From Carnobacterium funditum DSM 5970 (GTDB lineage Bacteria; Bacillota; Bacilli; Lactobacillales; Carnobacteriaceae), in the NCBI RefSeq assembly GCF_000744185.1, contig NZ_JQLL01000001.1:2137001-2201000 (forward strand): a DNA stretch of 64,000 nt, read 5' to 3'. The notes beneath the pieces are model-generated. The model did no database searches. It saw nothing but the letters and a program-made list of their open reading frames with translations, and was not told the DNA's origin. The position numbers and the translations under genes are program-made. Position 1 is the stretch's first letter, and each line of letters opens with the position of its first letter. Below, piece by piece: positions 34,736 through 44,150 of the stretch.

Positions 34736-35734
34736 ATGAATGAATTAAAACCATTTAAAGGAATACACCACGTAACTGCGATAACAAGTAGTGCAGAAAA
34801 GATATACAAATTTTTTACCTATAATTTAGGTTTGCGTTTAGTAAAGAAGAATGTGAATCAAGATGATCTTTCAACTTATCATTTATTTTTCGCCGATGAT
34901 CGTGGCAATCCAGGAACGGATATGACGTTTTTTGATTTTAGTGGAATTGCTGCTCATCAACAAGGAACAAATGATATTTCGAGAACTAGTTTTAGAGTAG
35001 CTAGTGATGATGCACTTAGTTATTGGGAAAAAAGACTAACGCACTATGAAATTAAACATGACCAAATGATTGAGCAATTTGGTAAGCAAGTTCTCTATTT
35101 TGAAGATTTTGATAAGCAGCAATATGCTATTTTTTCAGATGAAAAAAATGTTGGGATAGCATCCGGAGAGCCTTGGCATAAAGGACCTGTACCAGATGAA
35201 TACGCAATTACTGGGTTAGGCCCCATTTTTTTGAGAGTCCAATCTGAAGAAATGATGGATCAAGCTTTAGTTCAAGTTATGAAGATGCGAAAAATAGCAC
35301 GTGAAGATAATTTTACGCTTTATGAAATGGGTGAAGGTGGTAACGGAGCTTCAGTTATTGTGGAAAAAGAGGATACTTTAGAAAGTGCAAGACAAGGTTA
35401 TGGCGGCGTTCATCATGTTGCTTTTAGAGTTGAAGATAAAGAACAGCTTGATGCTTGGGTAAGACATTTCAAACAATTAGGTCTCCAAAATTCAGGTCTT
35501 GTTGATCGTTTTTATTTTAAAGCTGTCTATACTCGCTTGTATCCTAACATATTGTTTGAATTATCAACAGAAGGACCGGGATTTATTGATGATGAAGAAG
35601 CCTATGAAGTACTTGGTGAAACATTGACTCTTCCACCACACTTAAGAGATAAGCGAGAATACGTTGAATCTCAACTGCCAGACTTTGATACAGTAAGAAG
35701 TACAAAAAAATTTAAAAAGGAGTACTTTGAATAA
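34736..35734 (+). CDS. Ring-cleaving dioxygenase of the glyoxalase/VOC family (MhqO-like)
   Basis: The 332-residue protein consists of two vicinal-oxygen-chelate modules (about 5-130 and 150-285). Metal-ligand candidates are in GIHHVTAITS near residue 8 and GGVHHVAFRVED near 223, with a glutamate in NILFELSTEGPG near 265. The family includes Bacillus MhqA, MhqE and MhqO, linked to resistance to hydroquinones. The product probably cleaves aromatic rings or handles quinone adducts in the cytosol. It is the first gene of a four-gene operon and overlaps the MarR gene by one base. Confidence 0.88.
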   Translation: MNELKPFKGIHHVTAITSSAEKIYKFFTYNLGLRLVKKNVNQDDLSTYHLFFADDRGNPGTDMTFFDFSGIAAHQQGTNDISRTSFRVASDDALSYWEKRLTHYEIKHDQMIEQFGKQVLYFEDFDKQQYAIFSDEKNVGIASGEPWHKGPVPDEYAITGLGPIFLRVQSEEMMDQALVQVMKMRKIAREDNFTLYEMGEGGNGASVIVEKEDTLESARQGYGGVHHVAFRVEDKEQLDAWVRHFKQLGLQNSGLVDRFYFKAVYTRLYPNILFELSTEGPGFIDDEEAYEVLGETLTLPPHLRDKREYVESQLPDFDTVRSTKKFKKEYFE

Positions 35735-36162
35735 TGAGGGATGAACTTAAAAGTTTAATTATTCTATTTAAAGCTTACAATAGTATTGAAAAAAACGTAA
35801 AACAGTCACTTGCTAATACAGAAATCAATGTTAATGAATTTACCGCTATGGAAGCTTTATATGTGAAGGGATCGCTCACGACAAAAGAACTAATTAATAC
35901 CGTGCTCATTCCCAATAGCAGTATGACTTATGTGCTAGAAATACTAAGCAAGAAAAAATACCTTACAAAAGAAAAGAACAAAAACGATAAAAGAATTCAA
36001 ATTATTGCGCTGACAGAACTTGGAACAAAGGTATTTGAAGAGATATACGAAAAACATTTTTCTTACATGCGTTCTATCTTCAATGTCTTAAATAAAGACG
36101 AAGAGCTACAGCTGCAATCCTTGTTGAAAAAATTGGGTAAACAAGCAGAGGAGGTTGTATGA
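35734..36162 (+). CDS. MarR-family repressor (MhqR-like)
   Basis: The 142-residue protein is a winged-helix MarR regulator, with the DNA-recognition region TTKELINTVLIPNSSMTYVLEILSKKKYL near residues 48-76 and the wing around DKRIQIIALTELG near 89. In Bacillus the MhqR relative represses quinone-detoxification genes of the same kinds. Its likely operator is the palindrome in the operon promoter. It has no cysteine that I can see, so thiol sensing seems unlikely and ligand binding more likely. Confidence 0.88.
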   Translation: MRDELKSLIILFKAYNSIEKNVKQSLANTEINVNEFTAMEALYVKGSLTTKELINTVLIPNSSMTYVLEILSKKKYLTKEKNKNDKRIQIIALTELGTKVFEEIYEKHFSYMRSIFNVLNKDEELQLQSLLKKLGKQAEEVV

Positions 36163-36776
36163 TGCAAGAGACAATAAGCAAAGGTAGTAATAATCATGTG
36201 ATTATTACCCTTCATGGAACTGGCGGTCATGCGACAAGTTTGTTTGAAATTGCGCATATCCTCGACCCTGAGGCAACGAAAATTGGTTTCCAAGGAGAAG
36301 TCAACGAAAAAGGGATGAGTCGCTATTTTGGACGCTATCCAGATGGCAATTTTGATCTTGTAAGTTTGGCTAACGCAACGCAAAATCTCTATGATTCAAT
36401 TTATGAAGTGATTGGAAAATACAACTTGAAAAATCATAGAATAACACTATCAGGTTATTCTAACGGAGCCAACCTAATCAAAAATCTGTTAAAGGAATTT
36501 ACGGATTTGCCGGTTGCGAACGTTCTTTTATTTCATCCTTCACCAATCACTCCAGCTAAGGAATTTCAAAAGCAAGGAGGCCTTAACGTTTTAATGACAG
36601 CTGGAAAGAATGATTCTTACATCACAGACAATCAATTCAAAGAAATTGAAAAGAAGATGTTAACTGCCTCAATAAAAGTAGCAACTTTCACCCATAACCA
36701 AGGACATCAACTAACCCAAGAAGAAGGAGAGTATGCTAAAAACTTTCTTTCAGAAAAAAGGGAGGATATTCAATGA
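36159..36776 (+). CDS. Alpha/beta hydrolase, MhqD-like carboxylesterase/phospholipase
   Basis: The 205-residue protein has the alpha/beta hydrolase pattern: HGTGGHATSL near residue 20 (oxyanion loop), LSGYSNGANLIKNLL near 102 with the nucleophile serine, LLFHPSP near 128, and a late GHQL near 186 with the catalytic histidine. It matches the MhqD type found in quinone-stress operons. It overlaps the MarR gene by 4 bases and the flavin reductase gene by 4 bases. Confidence 0.87.
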   Translation: MMQETISKGSNNHVIITLHGTGGHATSLFEIAHILDPEATKIGFQGEVNEKGMSRYFGRYPDGNFDLVSLANATQNLYDSIYEVIGKYNLKNHRITLSGYSNGANLIKNLLKEFTDLPVANVLLFHPSPITPAKEFQKQGGLNVLMTAGKNDSYITDNQFKEIEKKMLTASIKVATFTHNQGHQLTQEEGEYAKNFLSEKREDIQ

Positions 36777-37390
36777 CTAAATTAAAAATAGATTTTGACA
36801 CAATCGATGAAAAGAGCCGAATGAAGTTGGTTAAAGGCAGTATTATTCCACGCCCGATAGCTTGGATTACTAGTCTGAATGAAAATGGGAGTGTTAACTT
36901 AGCACCTTTTAGTTATTTTAATGTGGTATCGCCAACGCTAGTAGTCGTATCTTTTCAAAGGAACGGAGACAAACAAAAAGATACTTTTGTAAATATCTTT
37001 AGAGAAAAAGAAGCTGTTATCCACATTGTCGATGAATCATTAATTGATGCAATGGATAAGTCATCTACACCATTAGAGAGAAATAAAAGCGAAGTGGAAT
37101 TAACAAATTTAACGCTAAGTTCAAGTATGAAAATTAAAACACCAGGAATAGAAGAAGCACTCATTCGTTTCGAAGTAGTCCTAGAAGAATCGATTACGCT
37201 TAAAAATTATCAGAAAGACGATGAGGAAGCAGATTTAGTTATTCTTCGAGTTATTGGTTCTATTGTGGATGAAAAAGTCTACGATTCGAAGCAAGGCTAC
37301 GTGTTGTCTGATGTCTTACGTCCAATAGCTCGCTTAGGTGGAACAGACTATGCTAGTATTAAAACTATCCCTTTCAAGCGCCAATTTTGA
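36773..37390 (+). CDS. Flavin reductase-like FMN-binding protein
   Basis: The 205-residue protein belongs to the flavin reductase-like split-barrel family, with KGSIIPRPIAWITSLNENG near residue 22 and NLAPFSYFNVVSPTLVVVSF near 42. Such proteins bind FMN and reduce flavins or act as oxidoreductases. As the last gene of the mhq-like operon it may reduce quinones or supply reduced flavin. A terminator follows at 37415. Confidence 0.86.
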   Translation: MTKLKIDFDTIDEKSRMKLVKGSIIPRPIAWITSLNENGSVNLAPFSYFNVVSPTLVVVSFQRNGDKQKDTFVNIFREKEAVIHIVDESLIDAMDKSSTPLERNKSEVELTNLTLSSSMKIKTPGIEEALIRFEVVLEESITLKNYQKDDEEADLVILRVIGSIVDEKVYDSKQGYVLSDVLRPIARLGGTDYASIKTIPFKRQF

Positions 37391-37414
37391 TTTAAAGGGA
37401 AAAATAATGAATAA

Positions 37415-37451
37415 GAAACACTCTGATTTGAATAAAATCAGAGTGTTTTTT
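37415..37451. terminator. Terminator after the mhq-like operon
   Basis: AAACACTCTGATTT pairs with AAATCAGAGTGTTT around a 5-base loop and is followed by six T. It may also serve the convergent small lipoprotein gene. Confidence 0.85.
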
Positions 37452-37455
37452 GTAA

Positions 37456-37611
37456 TTAAGTAGCATTTCCAGGGTCATTTATTTCAGTCATTAGTTTGTC
37501 ATCAAAAAGCGCAAAGGCTGTCTTTATAACTGATTCTATGGCTTCTTTATTTGGATCGCTTTTAGAAGAACAGGCCACAACAAAAACAAGAAGGAAACCA
37601 AATAAAATCAT
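37456..37611 (-). CDS. Small lipoprotein, possibly truncated
   Basis: A 51-codon frame on the minus strand encodes MILFGFLLVFVVACSSKSDP, a lipoprotein signal with the lipid cysteine near residue 14, followed by about 36 residues. An AGGAGG lies about 50 bases before the ATG, with an open frame between, so the start may be a rarer codon further up. The short mature part suggests the product has lost its C-terminal domain. Confidence 0.5.
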   Translation of the reverse strand: MILFGFLLVFVVACSSKSDPNKEAIESVIKTAFALFDDKLMTEINDPGNAT

Positions 37612-37718
37612 TAAGGACAGATAATTCTTTGCATTTTTTTCGGAAATAAATCCTCCTATTGAAACCGATAATAATAGTTTTCGGTTGAAAAATAATAGTT
37701 TTATTTAATAAGCCAGTC

Positions 37719-38969
37719 TTAAAAATAAAAATAATAACTAGTTATTAAGTAATCATTGTTGTATTTAATAGCCAGTTTTAAAAGCATCCCCTTTATAGCA
37801 TTGATGGAATAGGTTCCTTTTTTAAAGGATTCAATATAGGAAGCATATTTTTTTCGTTCTTTTTCTGTAGCGACGTTCTTAAAATACCCCCAGACATGCG
37901 AGGCAGCATTAATCGTTGTTCCTTCAGTTGGTTCTGTTGCTAAGGCTTGGTCGATTAAGGCATAGAATTCTATTAGGGGGTAAGAAACTTTATCTTTTAA
38001 AAGCATTCTAATTTCTTCGTATACGTTCGGATTATGTTCAAGGATATTGTATTTGTATTTAGCCCATTCCTTTTCTAAATCAGAGATTTTCTTGTCATTT
38101 GAAGTTAAGTTAACTGCTTTAACAGCAGATAAGTTTTTGTCTTTTACTTCCAACATGATATCTACATCAGGAATACTCTTCAGGAACTCATTAAAGATTT
38201 CTAAATCAATTGTTTTAGAATGGCTGCCAGCTCTTTTTAATTTAGCTCCTTGCGAGTAGTGGATTTTTTGAACCCCATCTTCAGCAGTCCAAGTTTTATT
38301 TGCTAGCAAGATATAATAGCGGTCATCTTTAGCAACATCAAATGGCAAAACTTGGTTGTGCAAATTATCGTAAACAACAGGAATATGGTTCGTTAGTCCA
38401 ATAGCTAAAACGTCGCCTATATTGTAAGACTTATCATCATTTTCAATAATCAAACGATCTTTTATACCTTGACTTAAAAGGTGATAATTTTTTTCGAATC
38501 TTGTAATAGCTGCTTCTTTATCTCCGTATACTCCACCAATATGAAGAATAATTTTACTGGATTTAGCTGTTTCTAGTGCACTTAAAAAACGAGTATGATA
38601 CGTAAGATCTTCGACAGCTCTTTTTACAACCTCTTCATTTGGTGAATTTAGGACAGTATATTGTCCAGGATGCATAGAAACTCTCACATTATGAGCTTTT
38701 AATTTTTCAGCGATCAAGTGGAATTCTCTTTTGAAGATATCATCCCAGTTAAGATCGTTAATCGGACTTGAGCCAAAAGGAATGATATCTGAACTAATTC
38801 TAAAATGGGTAATTCCCATACTAATATTGTAATCAATAATTCGATCTAACGTATCTAAGTTGTGTTTAATCAGTATAAGTAAATGGTCGGGTGTGGCTGT
38901 TTTAAGAGTACACGTTTTAAAGGTCGTATTGTATACACCAAGAGTTAAGCATGCGTAACCAATTTTCAT
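37719..38969 (-). CDS. uvsE: UV damage endonuclease UvsE (UVDE family)
   Basis: UVDE enzymes nick DNA 5' of UV photoproducts and start an alternative excision repair path. The 416-residue protein begins with KIGYACLTLGV. It shows HFRISSDIIPFGS near residue 55, MHPGQYTVLNSPNEEV near 100, LHIGGVYGDKEAAI near 142, VYDNLHNQVLPF near 199 and MLEVKDKNLSAVKA near 275, the metal-binding pattern of this TIM-barrel family. A C-terminal extension of about 110 residues is lysine-rich. AAAAGGAG precedes the ATG. It stands alone. Confidence 0.93.
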   Translation of the reverse strand: MKIGYACLTLGVYNTTFKTCTLKTATPDHLLILIKHNLDTLDRIIDYNISMGITHFRISSDIIPFGSSPINDLNWDDIFKREFHLIAEKLKAHNVRVSMHPGQYTVLNSPNEEVVKRAVEDLTYHTRFLSALETAKSSKIILHIGGVYGDKEAAITRFEKNYHLLSQGIKDRLIIENDDKSYNIGDVLAIGLTNHIPVVYDNLHNQVLPFDVAKDDRYYILLANKTWTAEDGVQKIHYSQGAKLKRAGSHSKTIDLEIFNEFLKSIPDVDIMLEVKDKNLSAVKAVNLTSNDKKISDLEKEWAKYKYNILEHNPNVYEEIRMLLKDKVSYPLIEFYALIDQALATEPTEGTTINAASHVWGYFKNVATEKERKKYASYIESFKKGTYSINAIKGMLLKLAIKYNNDYLITSYYFYF

Positions 38970-39132
38970 AGAAGGCTCCTTTTATTGACAGTTTATTTTA
39001 ATCTATATTGTATCATAACCGAGCTATAGAATAAGAAATGAAAGAGGATTGAATTTAAAAGATAGATATAAAAAAGGGGATTTTAGTTGGGAGAAATGAG
39101 ATGACTCCCTAAATCATTTTAATCGAATAGAG

Positions 39133-39172
39133 TAAAAAACTGCCGAGTTTTTTAAACTCAGCAGTTTTTTTA
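39133..39172 (-). terminator. Terminator after ndk
   Basis: AAAAAACTGCCGAGTTT pairs with AAACTCAGCAGTTTTTT (one mismatch) around a 3-base loop, with a T run on either strand. Confidence 0.85.
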
Positions 39173-39177
39173 TGCAT

Positions 39178-39579
39178 TTATTCGAACCAAATCGCATACT
39201 CTCTTTCAGCACTTTCTTTTGAATCTGATGAGTGAACGGTGTTTTCTGACAAACTAAGACCGTAAAGAGCACGGATAGTGTTGTCTCCAGAGTCTGCTGG
39301 ATTAGTTGTCCCGTTTAGTGCTCGAACTCGACTAATAGCATTTTCTCCTTCTATTACAAGTACAACTATGGGACTTCTTGTCAAATAAGCAACCAATCTT
39401 TCAAAAAAAGGTTTGCCTTTGTGCTCAGCATAATGTGCTTCTGTTGTCTCTTTAGAAGCAGTCATTAAGTTCATATCACTAATCTTTAAATCATTTCTTT
39501 CATATTCTGATAAGATTTTCCCAATCAAATTTCGTTCTACCGCATCCGGTTTTATCAAGACTACTGTTTTTTCATACAT
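39178..39579 (-). CDS. ndk: Nucleoside-diphosphate kinase
   Basis: Ndk balances nucleoside triphosphates by phosphate transfer through a histidine. The 133 residues start with TVVLIKPDAVERNLIG. They contain RALNGTTNPADSGDNTIRALYG near 87 and the active-site NTVHSSDSKESAERE near 113 with the phosphorylated histidine. GGGAGGG precedes the ATG. Many lactic acid bacteria lack ndk, so its presence is useful for placing the organism. Confidence 0.95.
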   Translation of the reverse strand: MYEKTVVLIKPDAVERNLIGKILSEYERNDLKISDMNLMTASKETTEAHYAEHKGKPFFERLVAYLTRSPIVVLVIEGENAISRVRALNGTTNPADSGDNTIRALYGLSLSENTVHSSDSKESAEREYAIWFE

Positions 39580-39756
39580 ATTGAAAACCCTCCCAAACCT
39601 ATATTAATAAGATTCTAACATGTTTAAGCTTTTTTGTGTAGGAGATACTAATCGTTTATGGAAAAAAATGCACAATGGTTTTCATAGCACCAAGGGTAGT
39701 TGGTAGCAAATTTGGTTAGTCTATGGTAAAACGTAACTAAAGAGGAGGTTTTATAA

Positions 39757-41094
39757 ATGGAAAAAATATTTGATGTAATTGTTATCGGCAGTGGCGTTGG
39801 AGGTATGGCAGCAGCAAACGGCTTAGCAGCTGGGAAAAAAGTAGCCATTGTAGAAAACGACTTATGGGGAGGAACGTGTCCTAACCGAGGATGTGACCCT
39901 AAGAAAGTATTGTATTCAGTAGTTGAAGCTAAAGATGCAGTCACTCAATTGGCGGGCAAAGGTTTTTCTGTTCTTCCTCAAGTGGATTGGCCTGAGTTAA
40001 TGTCGTTTAAAGAAAGCATTATAAATCCAATGTCAAAAGGATCTAAAGACAGCTTACAAAGAGCTGGAATCGAAACCATTATAGGAAAAGCTAAATTTAT
40101 CAACAAAAATACAATTCAAGTAAATGAAGATACTTTAACAGCTGAAAAATTCATTGTTGCGACTGGTGCTAGGCCTTCGATATTACCAATCGAAGGAAAA
40201 GAACATTTGCTAACAAGTGCAGATTTTTTATCCTTATCTGATATGCCTAAAACAGTAACGTTTATCGGTGGAGGTTATGTCGCTTTTGAATTAGCAACGA
40301 TTGCAAATGCAGCTGGAGCAGAGGTTCATATCGTGCATCATAATGATAGACCCCTAAAAGCTTTTGACTCAGAACTGGTTAAAGATATCGTTCATCAACT
40401 GGAATCAAAAGGCATAACATTTCATTTCAATATGGATACTAAAAAAATTGAAAAAACCAACGATGCTTTTATTTTAACAGCTGAAAATAAAGACCCTTTA
40501 TTAACTGATTTAGTATTTTGTGCGACAGGACGAGGCCCTAACATTGAAGAATTAGATCTCGAAAAAGCGGGAGTTGCCTATGATAAAAAGGGCATTCAAA
40601 TCAATGATTATCTTCAAACAAGCAATAAAGATATTTTTGCTTGTGGAGATGTGTTGTCAAAAAGTAAGGAGAAATTAACACCTGTAGCGAGCTTTGAAGG
40701 GGCTTATTTAGCACAATATTTGGCTAAAGAAACAACTGAAAGAATAAAGTATCCTTGTATTCCTACTGTAATCTATTCGAGTCCTAAATTAGCTCAGACA
40801 GGGATAACTGCACAACAAGCAGCTGAACAAGAGAATAAGTACAAAGTATCTACAATTGATGCAACTTCTTGGTTTAGCTATCATCGGGTAAATGAACCCA
40901 TTTCAAAAATAAAAATTATCACAAATCTGGAGACAGGATTATTAGTTGGAGCAACTTGTTTAAATGAAAAAGCTGATGAGTTGATAAATTTTATGAGTCT
41001 TTTGATTAATCAAAGCATGACAGCAGAAGAGACCGCGCAGCTGATAATGGCTTATCCATCGATTGCTAGTGATCTAGGTTCCCTATATAAATAA
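39757..41094 (+). CDS. Pyridine nucleotide-disulfide oxidoreductase-like flavoprotein, atypical
   Basis: The 445-residue protein has the FAD motif GSGVGGMAAANGLAAGKKVAI near residue 10, the redox CxxxxC in GGTCPNRGCDPKK near 40-52, an NAD(P) motif GGGYVAFELATIA near 170 and the second FAD motif IFACGDVL near 286. The C-terminal dimerisation domain is present, but the catalytic HPTxxE segment of glutathione reductase and lipoamide dehydrogenase is replaced by AYPSIASDLG. The usual proton-donating histidine is therefore missing. Substrate unknown. AAGAGGAGG precedes the ATG. Confidence 0.82.
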   Translation: MEKIFDVIVIGSGVGGMAAANGLAAGKKVAIVENDLWGGTCPNRGCDPKKVLYSVVEAKDAVTQLAGKGFSVLPQVDWPELMSFKESIINPMSKGSKDSLQRAGIETIIGKAKFINKNTIQVNEDTLTAEKFIVATGARPSILPIEGKEHLLTSADFLSLSDMPKTVTFIGGGYVAFELATIANAAGAEVHIVHHNDRPLKAFDSELVKDIVHQLESKGITFHFNMDTKKIEKTNDAFILTAENKDPLLTDLVFCATGRGPNIEELDLEKAGVAYDKKGIQINDYLQTSNKDIFACGDVLSKSKEKLTPVASFEGAYLAQYLAKETTERIKYPCIPTVIYSSPKLAQTGITAQQAAEQENKYKVSTIDATSWFSYHRVNEPISKIKIITNLETGLLVGATCLNEKADELINFMSLLINQSMTAEETAQLIMAYPSIASDLGSLYK

Positions 41095-41235
41095 ACGTCA
41101 GTCCAACTAGTATACTGCAAAATTGTTACAAGGTATCAACTTTAATTGATAGCAAACCAATCGTTTCGTCTGCAATCAATAGATACCGAGCTGTACAATA
41201 ATAAGTGAAAGAATCAAGTGGGAGCGGGGATCAAT

Positions 41236-41922
41236 ATGACAAGGATTGTATTTGTTCGTCATGGACAAAGTGAATGGAATGCATTAAATAAGTTTACTGG
41301 GTGGGTTGACGTTGGTTTAAGTGATGCGGGACTAAAAGAAGCTCATGAAGCAGGGAAAAAAATAAAAGAAGCTGGAATTGAATTTGACAGAGCATTTACA
41401 TCTGTTTTAAAAAGAGCGATTAAAACGTGCCACATTGTGTTAGAGGAATCCGATCAACTTTGGGTGCCAGAAGTTAAAACATGGCGCTTGAATGAACGCC
41501 ACTATGGAGCTTTGCAAGGACTGAATAAAAAAGCGACAGCTGATAAATATGGCGTCGAACAAGTTCAATTGTGGCGACGCTCGTATGATACTTTACCACC
41601 TTTATTAAAACCAGATGACCCTAATTCAGCACTAAATGATCGACGTTACTCAAATTTACAAAAACGAGTTGTCCCAATGGGAGAAAACTTAGAAACGACA
41701 TTGGAAAGAGTTATTCCGTTCTGGGAAGATCATATTGCGCCAGCTGTATTAGAAGGAAAGACGGTTTTGGTAGCCGCTCATGGCAACTCTTTACGTGCGC
41801 TAGCTAAATACATTGAAGAAATTTCTGACGAAGACATTATGGAATTAGAAATTCCAACTGGCCAACCGCTAGTTTATGAATTAAACAGTGAATTAGCCGT
41901 TATCAGAAAATATTACCTTTAG
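41236..41922 (+). CDS. gpmA: 2,3-bisphosphoglycerate-dependent phosphoglycerate mutase
   Basis: GpmA interconverts 3- and 2-phosphoglycerate in glycolysis. The [16 protein letters not shown] segment near residue 9 carries the phosphohistidine, [15 protein letters not shown] near 86 is the substrate loop, and [15 protein letters not shown] near 180 has the second histidine. I chose the ATG at 41236, behind GGAGCGGGGA, which gives 228 residues as usual for the family. It stands alone and is followed by a strong terminator. Confidence 0.95.
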   Translation: MTRIVFVRHGQSEWNALNKFTGWVDVGLSDAGLKEAHEAGKKIKEAGIEFDRAFTSVLKRAIKTCHIVLEESDQLWVPEVKTWRLNERHYGALQGLNKKATADKYGVEQVQLWRRSYDTLPPLLKPDDPNSALNDRRYSNLQKRVVPMGENLETTLERVIPFWEDHIAPAVLEGKTVLVAAHGNSLRALAKYIEEISDEDIMELEIPTGQPLVYELNSELAVIRKYYL

Positions 41923-41978
41923 GAAAGAATAAGAATAAAAGGTCCATCCTTTTATTCTTATTCTTTCGTTTTTTTGAG
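41923..41978 (+). terminator. Terminator after gpmA
   Basis: GAAAGAATAAGAATAAAAGG pairs perfectly with its complement around a 5-base loop and is followed by a T run. The stem starts just behind the gpmA stop codon. Confidence 0.88.
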
Positions 41979-42150
41979 ATTTTACGGAAATGTTAAAAAG
42001 TAGAATAGACGATTATATTTTAAAAGGTTATACTAATACCAACGTGGAATGAAAAAGCTGAAAGATTACATTATTTTTAGTAACTAGTTAGAAATGGTTA
42101 AAGTCGTAAATTTCAAGTCGTAAAAGATGAAAGTGGTGCAAGTTAATTAT

Positions 42151-42558
42151 ATGTCAACATTAAAAAAACTTTATGAAAAAAATGAAGAAATCATTCGCTA
42201 TTTGGTTTTTGGAGGATTAACAACACTAGTTAATTTTGTCGTGTTCTTTGCATTTGATACGGTATTTGATGTTCAGTACTTGATTGCTAATGCTATATCT
42301 ATTGGAGCATCCATTATTTTTGCTTTTTTTACGAATAAAAAATATGTGTTTAAATCTGAGACAGTGACTAGTTGTGCTTGGGTAAAAGAATTTTTTTTAT
42401 TTTGTAGTTTCCGATTAATTTCAGCCGGATTTGATATGGTAAGTATGTTTATTTTAATTGGTTTACTTCAATGGGATTCTAATATCTCTAAGTTAGTTAC
42501 TCAGTTAATTGTTGTGTTTTTAAATTATTTTTTCAGTAAGTGGTTTATTTTCAAATAA
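42151..42558 (+). CDS. GtrA-family membrane protein
   Basis: The 135-residue product has four membrane segments and the family opening IIRYLVFGGLTTLVNFVVFF near residue 12, with TNKKYVFKSE near 60 and the closing FFSKWFIFK. GtrA-like proteins are thought to help move lipid-linked sugars across the membrane for cell-surface glycosylation. I start it at the ATG at 42151; an in-frame ATG 24 bases upstream is possible but lacks a better ribosome site. No glycosyltransferase gene is adjacent. Confidence 0.85.
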   Translation: MSTLKKLYEKNEEIIRYLVFGGLTTLVNFVVFFAFDTVFDVQYLIANAISIGASIIFAFFTNKKYVFKSETVTSCAWVKEFFLFCSFRLISAGFDMVSMFILIGLLQWDSNISKLVTQLIVVFLNYFFSKWFIFK

Positions 42559-42610
42559 GCAGATTGCATTAGTTACTAGGAACGAATCTTTGTTTCAAAT
42601 AAAAAAAGTG

Positions 42611-42655
42611 AACTCAAAAAGAGGTTGGAAATATTCCAATCTCTTTTTGAGTTTA
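42611..42655. terminator. Bidirectional terminator between gtrA-like and mgtC-like genes
   Basis: ACTCAAAAAGAGGTTGGAA pairs with TTCCAATCTCTTTTTGAGT (one G-T pair) around a short loop. The two flanking genes converge on it. Confidence 0.88.
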
Positions 42656-43360
42656 AAAATCTTTAATTGTACGAATTCCGATGACTGAATCCAATTCAGA
42701 TAAGTCTCCCACAATTCTTGTAGAACCTAATTTATCAGGGATACTCAATGTATAAACAATAAGATAAACAGCTTTATCTTCTTTATAGGAATCAACTAAG
42801 TAATCCATATCCATTACGAGAATTTTTTGCCGATCAAAATAGTCTTGAATGGCTTTCTTCGTTTCTTTTCTTTTGTAATAACTGATTTCAAGAGTTTTAT
42901 AATCTTGTACACGAAAAACTTTTCTGATAGCCATTAAAACTAATAAAATAATAAGACAACCAGAGAAAGCGATGAAGTAATAGCCCATCCCAACAGCGAT
43001 TCCCAGACTAGCAGTTGCCCAGATAGAAGCAGCAGTTGTTAATCCAGTTACACTTCGTTTAGTCACAATAATTGTACCAGCACCCAAGAAACCAATGCCG
43101 CTAACAATTTGAGCAGGTAAACGTGTAATGTCAGTATTTAAAACTTGAAATAAATTAGGACTTTCCATTGCTAGTTTAATGGTTGTGTAAGTGGCTTGAA
43201 TCTGAACTAAAGAAAAAAGAGTGGCTCCAACACAGACTAAAATATGAGTTCGTAAACCAGCATTGTGCCCTTTTATCTCTCGTTCATATCCAATGACACC
43301 TCCAAATAAGATAGCAGCAAGTAATCGACCGGTAATTTCTAAATAGTCTAATTCAAACAT
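42653..43360 (-). CDS. MgtC/SapB-family membrane protein
   Basis: The protein has the MgtC N-terminal domain (about residues 1-145, five membrane segments) with [11 protein letters not shown] near 18, [13 protein letters not shown] near 33 and [13 protein letters not shown] near 85. A cytosolic C-terminal domain of about 80 residues follows. MgtC proteins affect magnesium or acid adaptation; some act on the F-type ATPase. I take the ATG at 43360 (235 residues) over a TTG 21 bases earlier. No magnesium riboswitch is apparent. Confidence 0.88.
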   Translation of the reverse strand: MFELDYLEITGRLLAAILFGGVIGYEREIKGHNAGLRTHILVCVGATLFSLVQIQATYTTIKLAMESPNLFQVLNTDITRLPAQIVSGIGFLGAGTIIVTKRSVTGLTTAASIWATASLGIAVGMGYYFIAFSGCLIILLVLMAIRKVFRVQDYKTLEISYYKRKETKKAIQDYFDRQKILVMDMDYLVDSYKEDKAVYLIVYTLSIPDKLGSTRIVGDLSELDSVIGIRTIKDF

Positions 43361-43519
43361 GGTTAGACACCGACCTTTCAAATTTGAATAAAAAAAGGGA
43401 ATGTGAAACTTTTTTAATTGATTGATAGGCTTATTCTAGAACGTTTGATAGTTTTCAAAAAGTAAAAAATATTAAAATGTTGATAGAAAAGAGTGCCAAA
43501 GAAAAAATCATCTAATAGG

Positions 43520-43948
43520 TTAAAGATTTTTTTCTAAAAGAACACAAGGAACGTTATTTTCGTAGAATTCATCGGACACGATTCTATAATCCAATTCTTC
43601 ATAAAATGAAGTAGCCGTTTGCTCAGAATGAATGGATGCTTTTTTACAACCTTTTTCACGCCCGATTTCTTCTAGTGCGTGGATAATAGAGCGACTTAAT
43701 TTTTGCCCACGATATTCTTTTAATGTCGCAATGCGGCCAATTCGAATGGTTTCACTATCTGGTAGCTCGTATCTTCCTGTGGATACAGGTTTTTCGTGGT
43801 CATACATGACGGCATAATCAATGTTCGAGTCGTCCAAATTATCAAATTCTTCAGAAAGTTCCATCTGCCTTTCTAGTACAAAAACAGACATCCGGACGTA
43901 AAAAGCACCGGCTTTATTCCAAATGTCATTACCAATATAAAGTTTCAT
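43520..43948 (-). CDS. GNAT-family N-acetyltransferase
   Basis: The 142-residue protein shows the GNAT acetyl-CoA site IGRIATLKEYRGQKLSRSIIHALEE near residue 70 and the typical late HSEQTATSFYEELDYRIVSDEF. It resembles the ElaA/YjcF type of small acetyltransferase. The frame is open upstream, but AAGGAGG sits 10 bases before the ATG at 43948. Substrate unknown. Confidence 0.85.
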   Translation of the reverse strand: MKLYIGNDIWNKAGAFYVRMSVFVLERQMELSEEFDNLDDSNIDYAVMYDHEKPVSTGRYELPDSETIRIGRIATLKEYRGQKLSRSIIHALEEIGREKGCKKASIHSEQTATSFYEELDYRIVSDEFYENNVPCVLLEKNL

Positions 43949-44150
43949 GTAGTTTATTCCTCCTTGTATCATGTAAGTCAATATTAGTCTGACAAAATTA
44001 TGAAAAGATGTCAATTGATATGAAGGTCTGTAGAAATAGTTAAGGTCTAGTGAATCAGTTCTCTTAATGATTATTCTTGTATTTAACGATTTTACAAAGT
44101 ATAGTGAATATGAAAAAAAGGATGTATTTATTTAAAGGGAGGATGTAATC

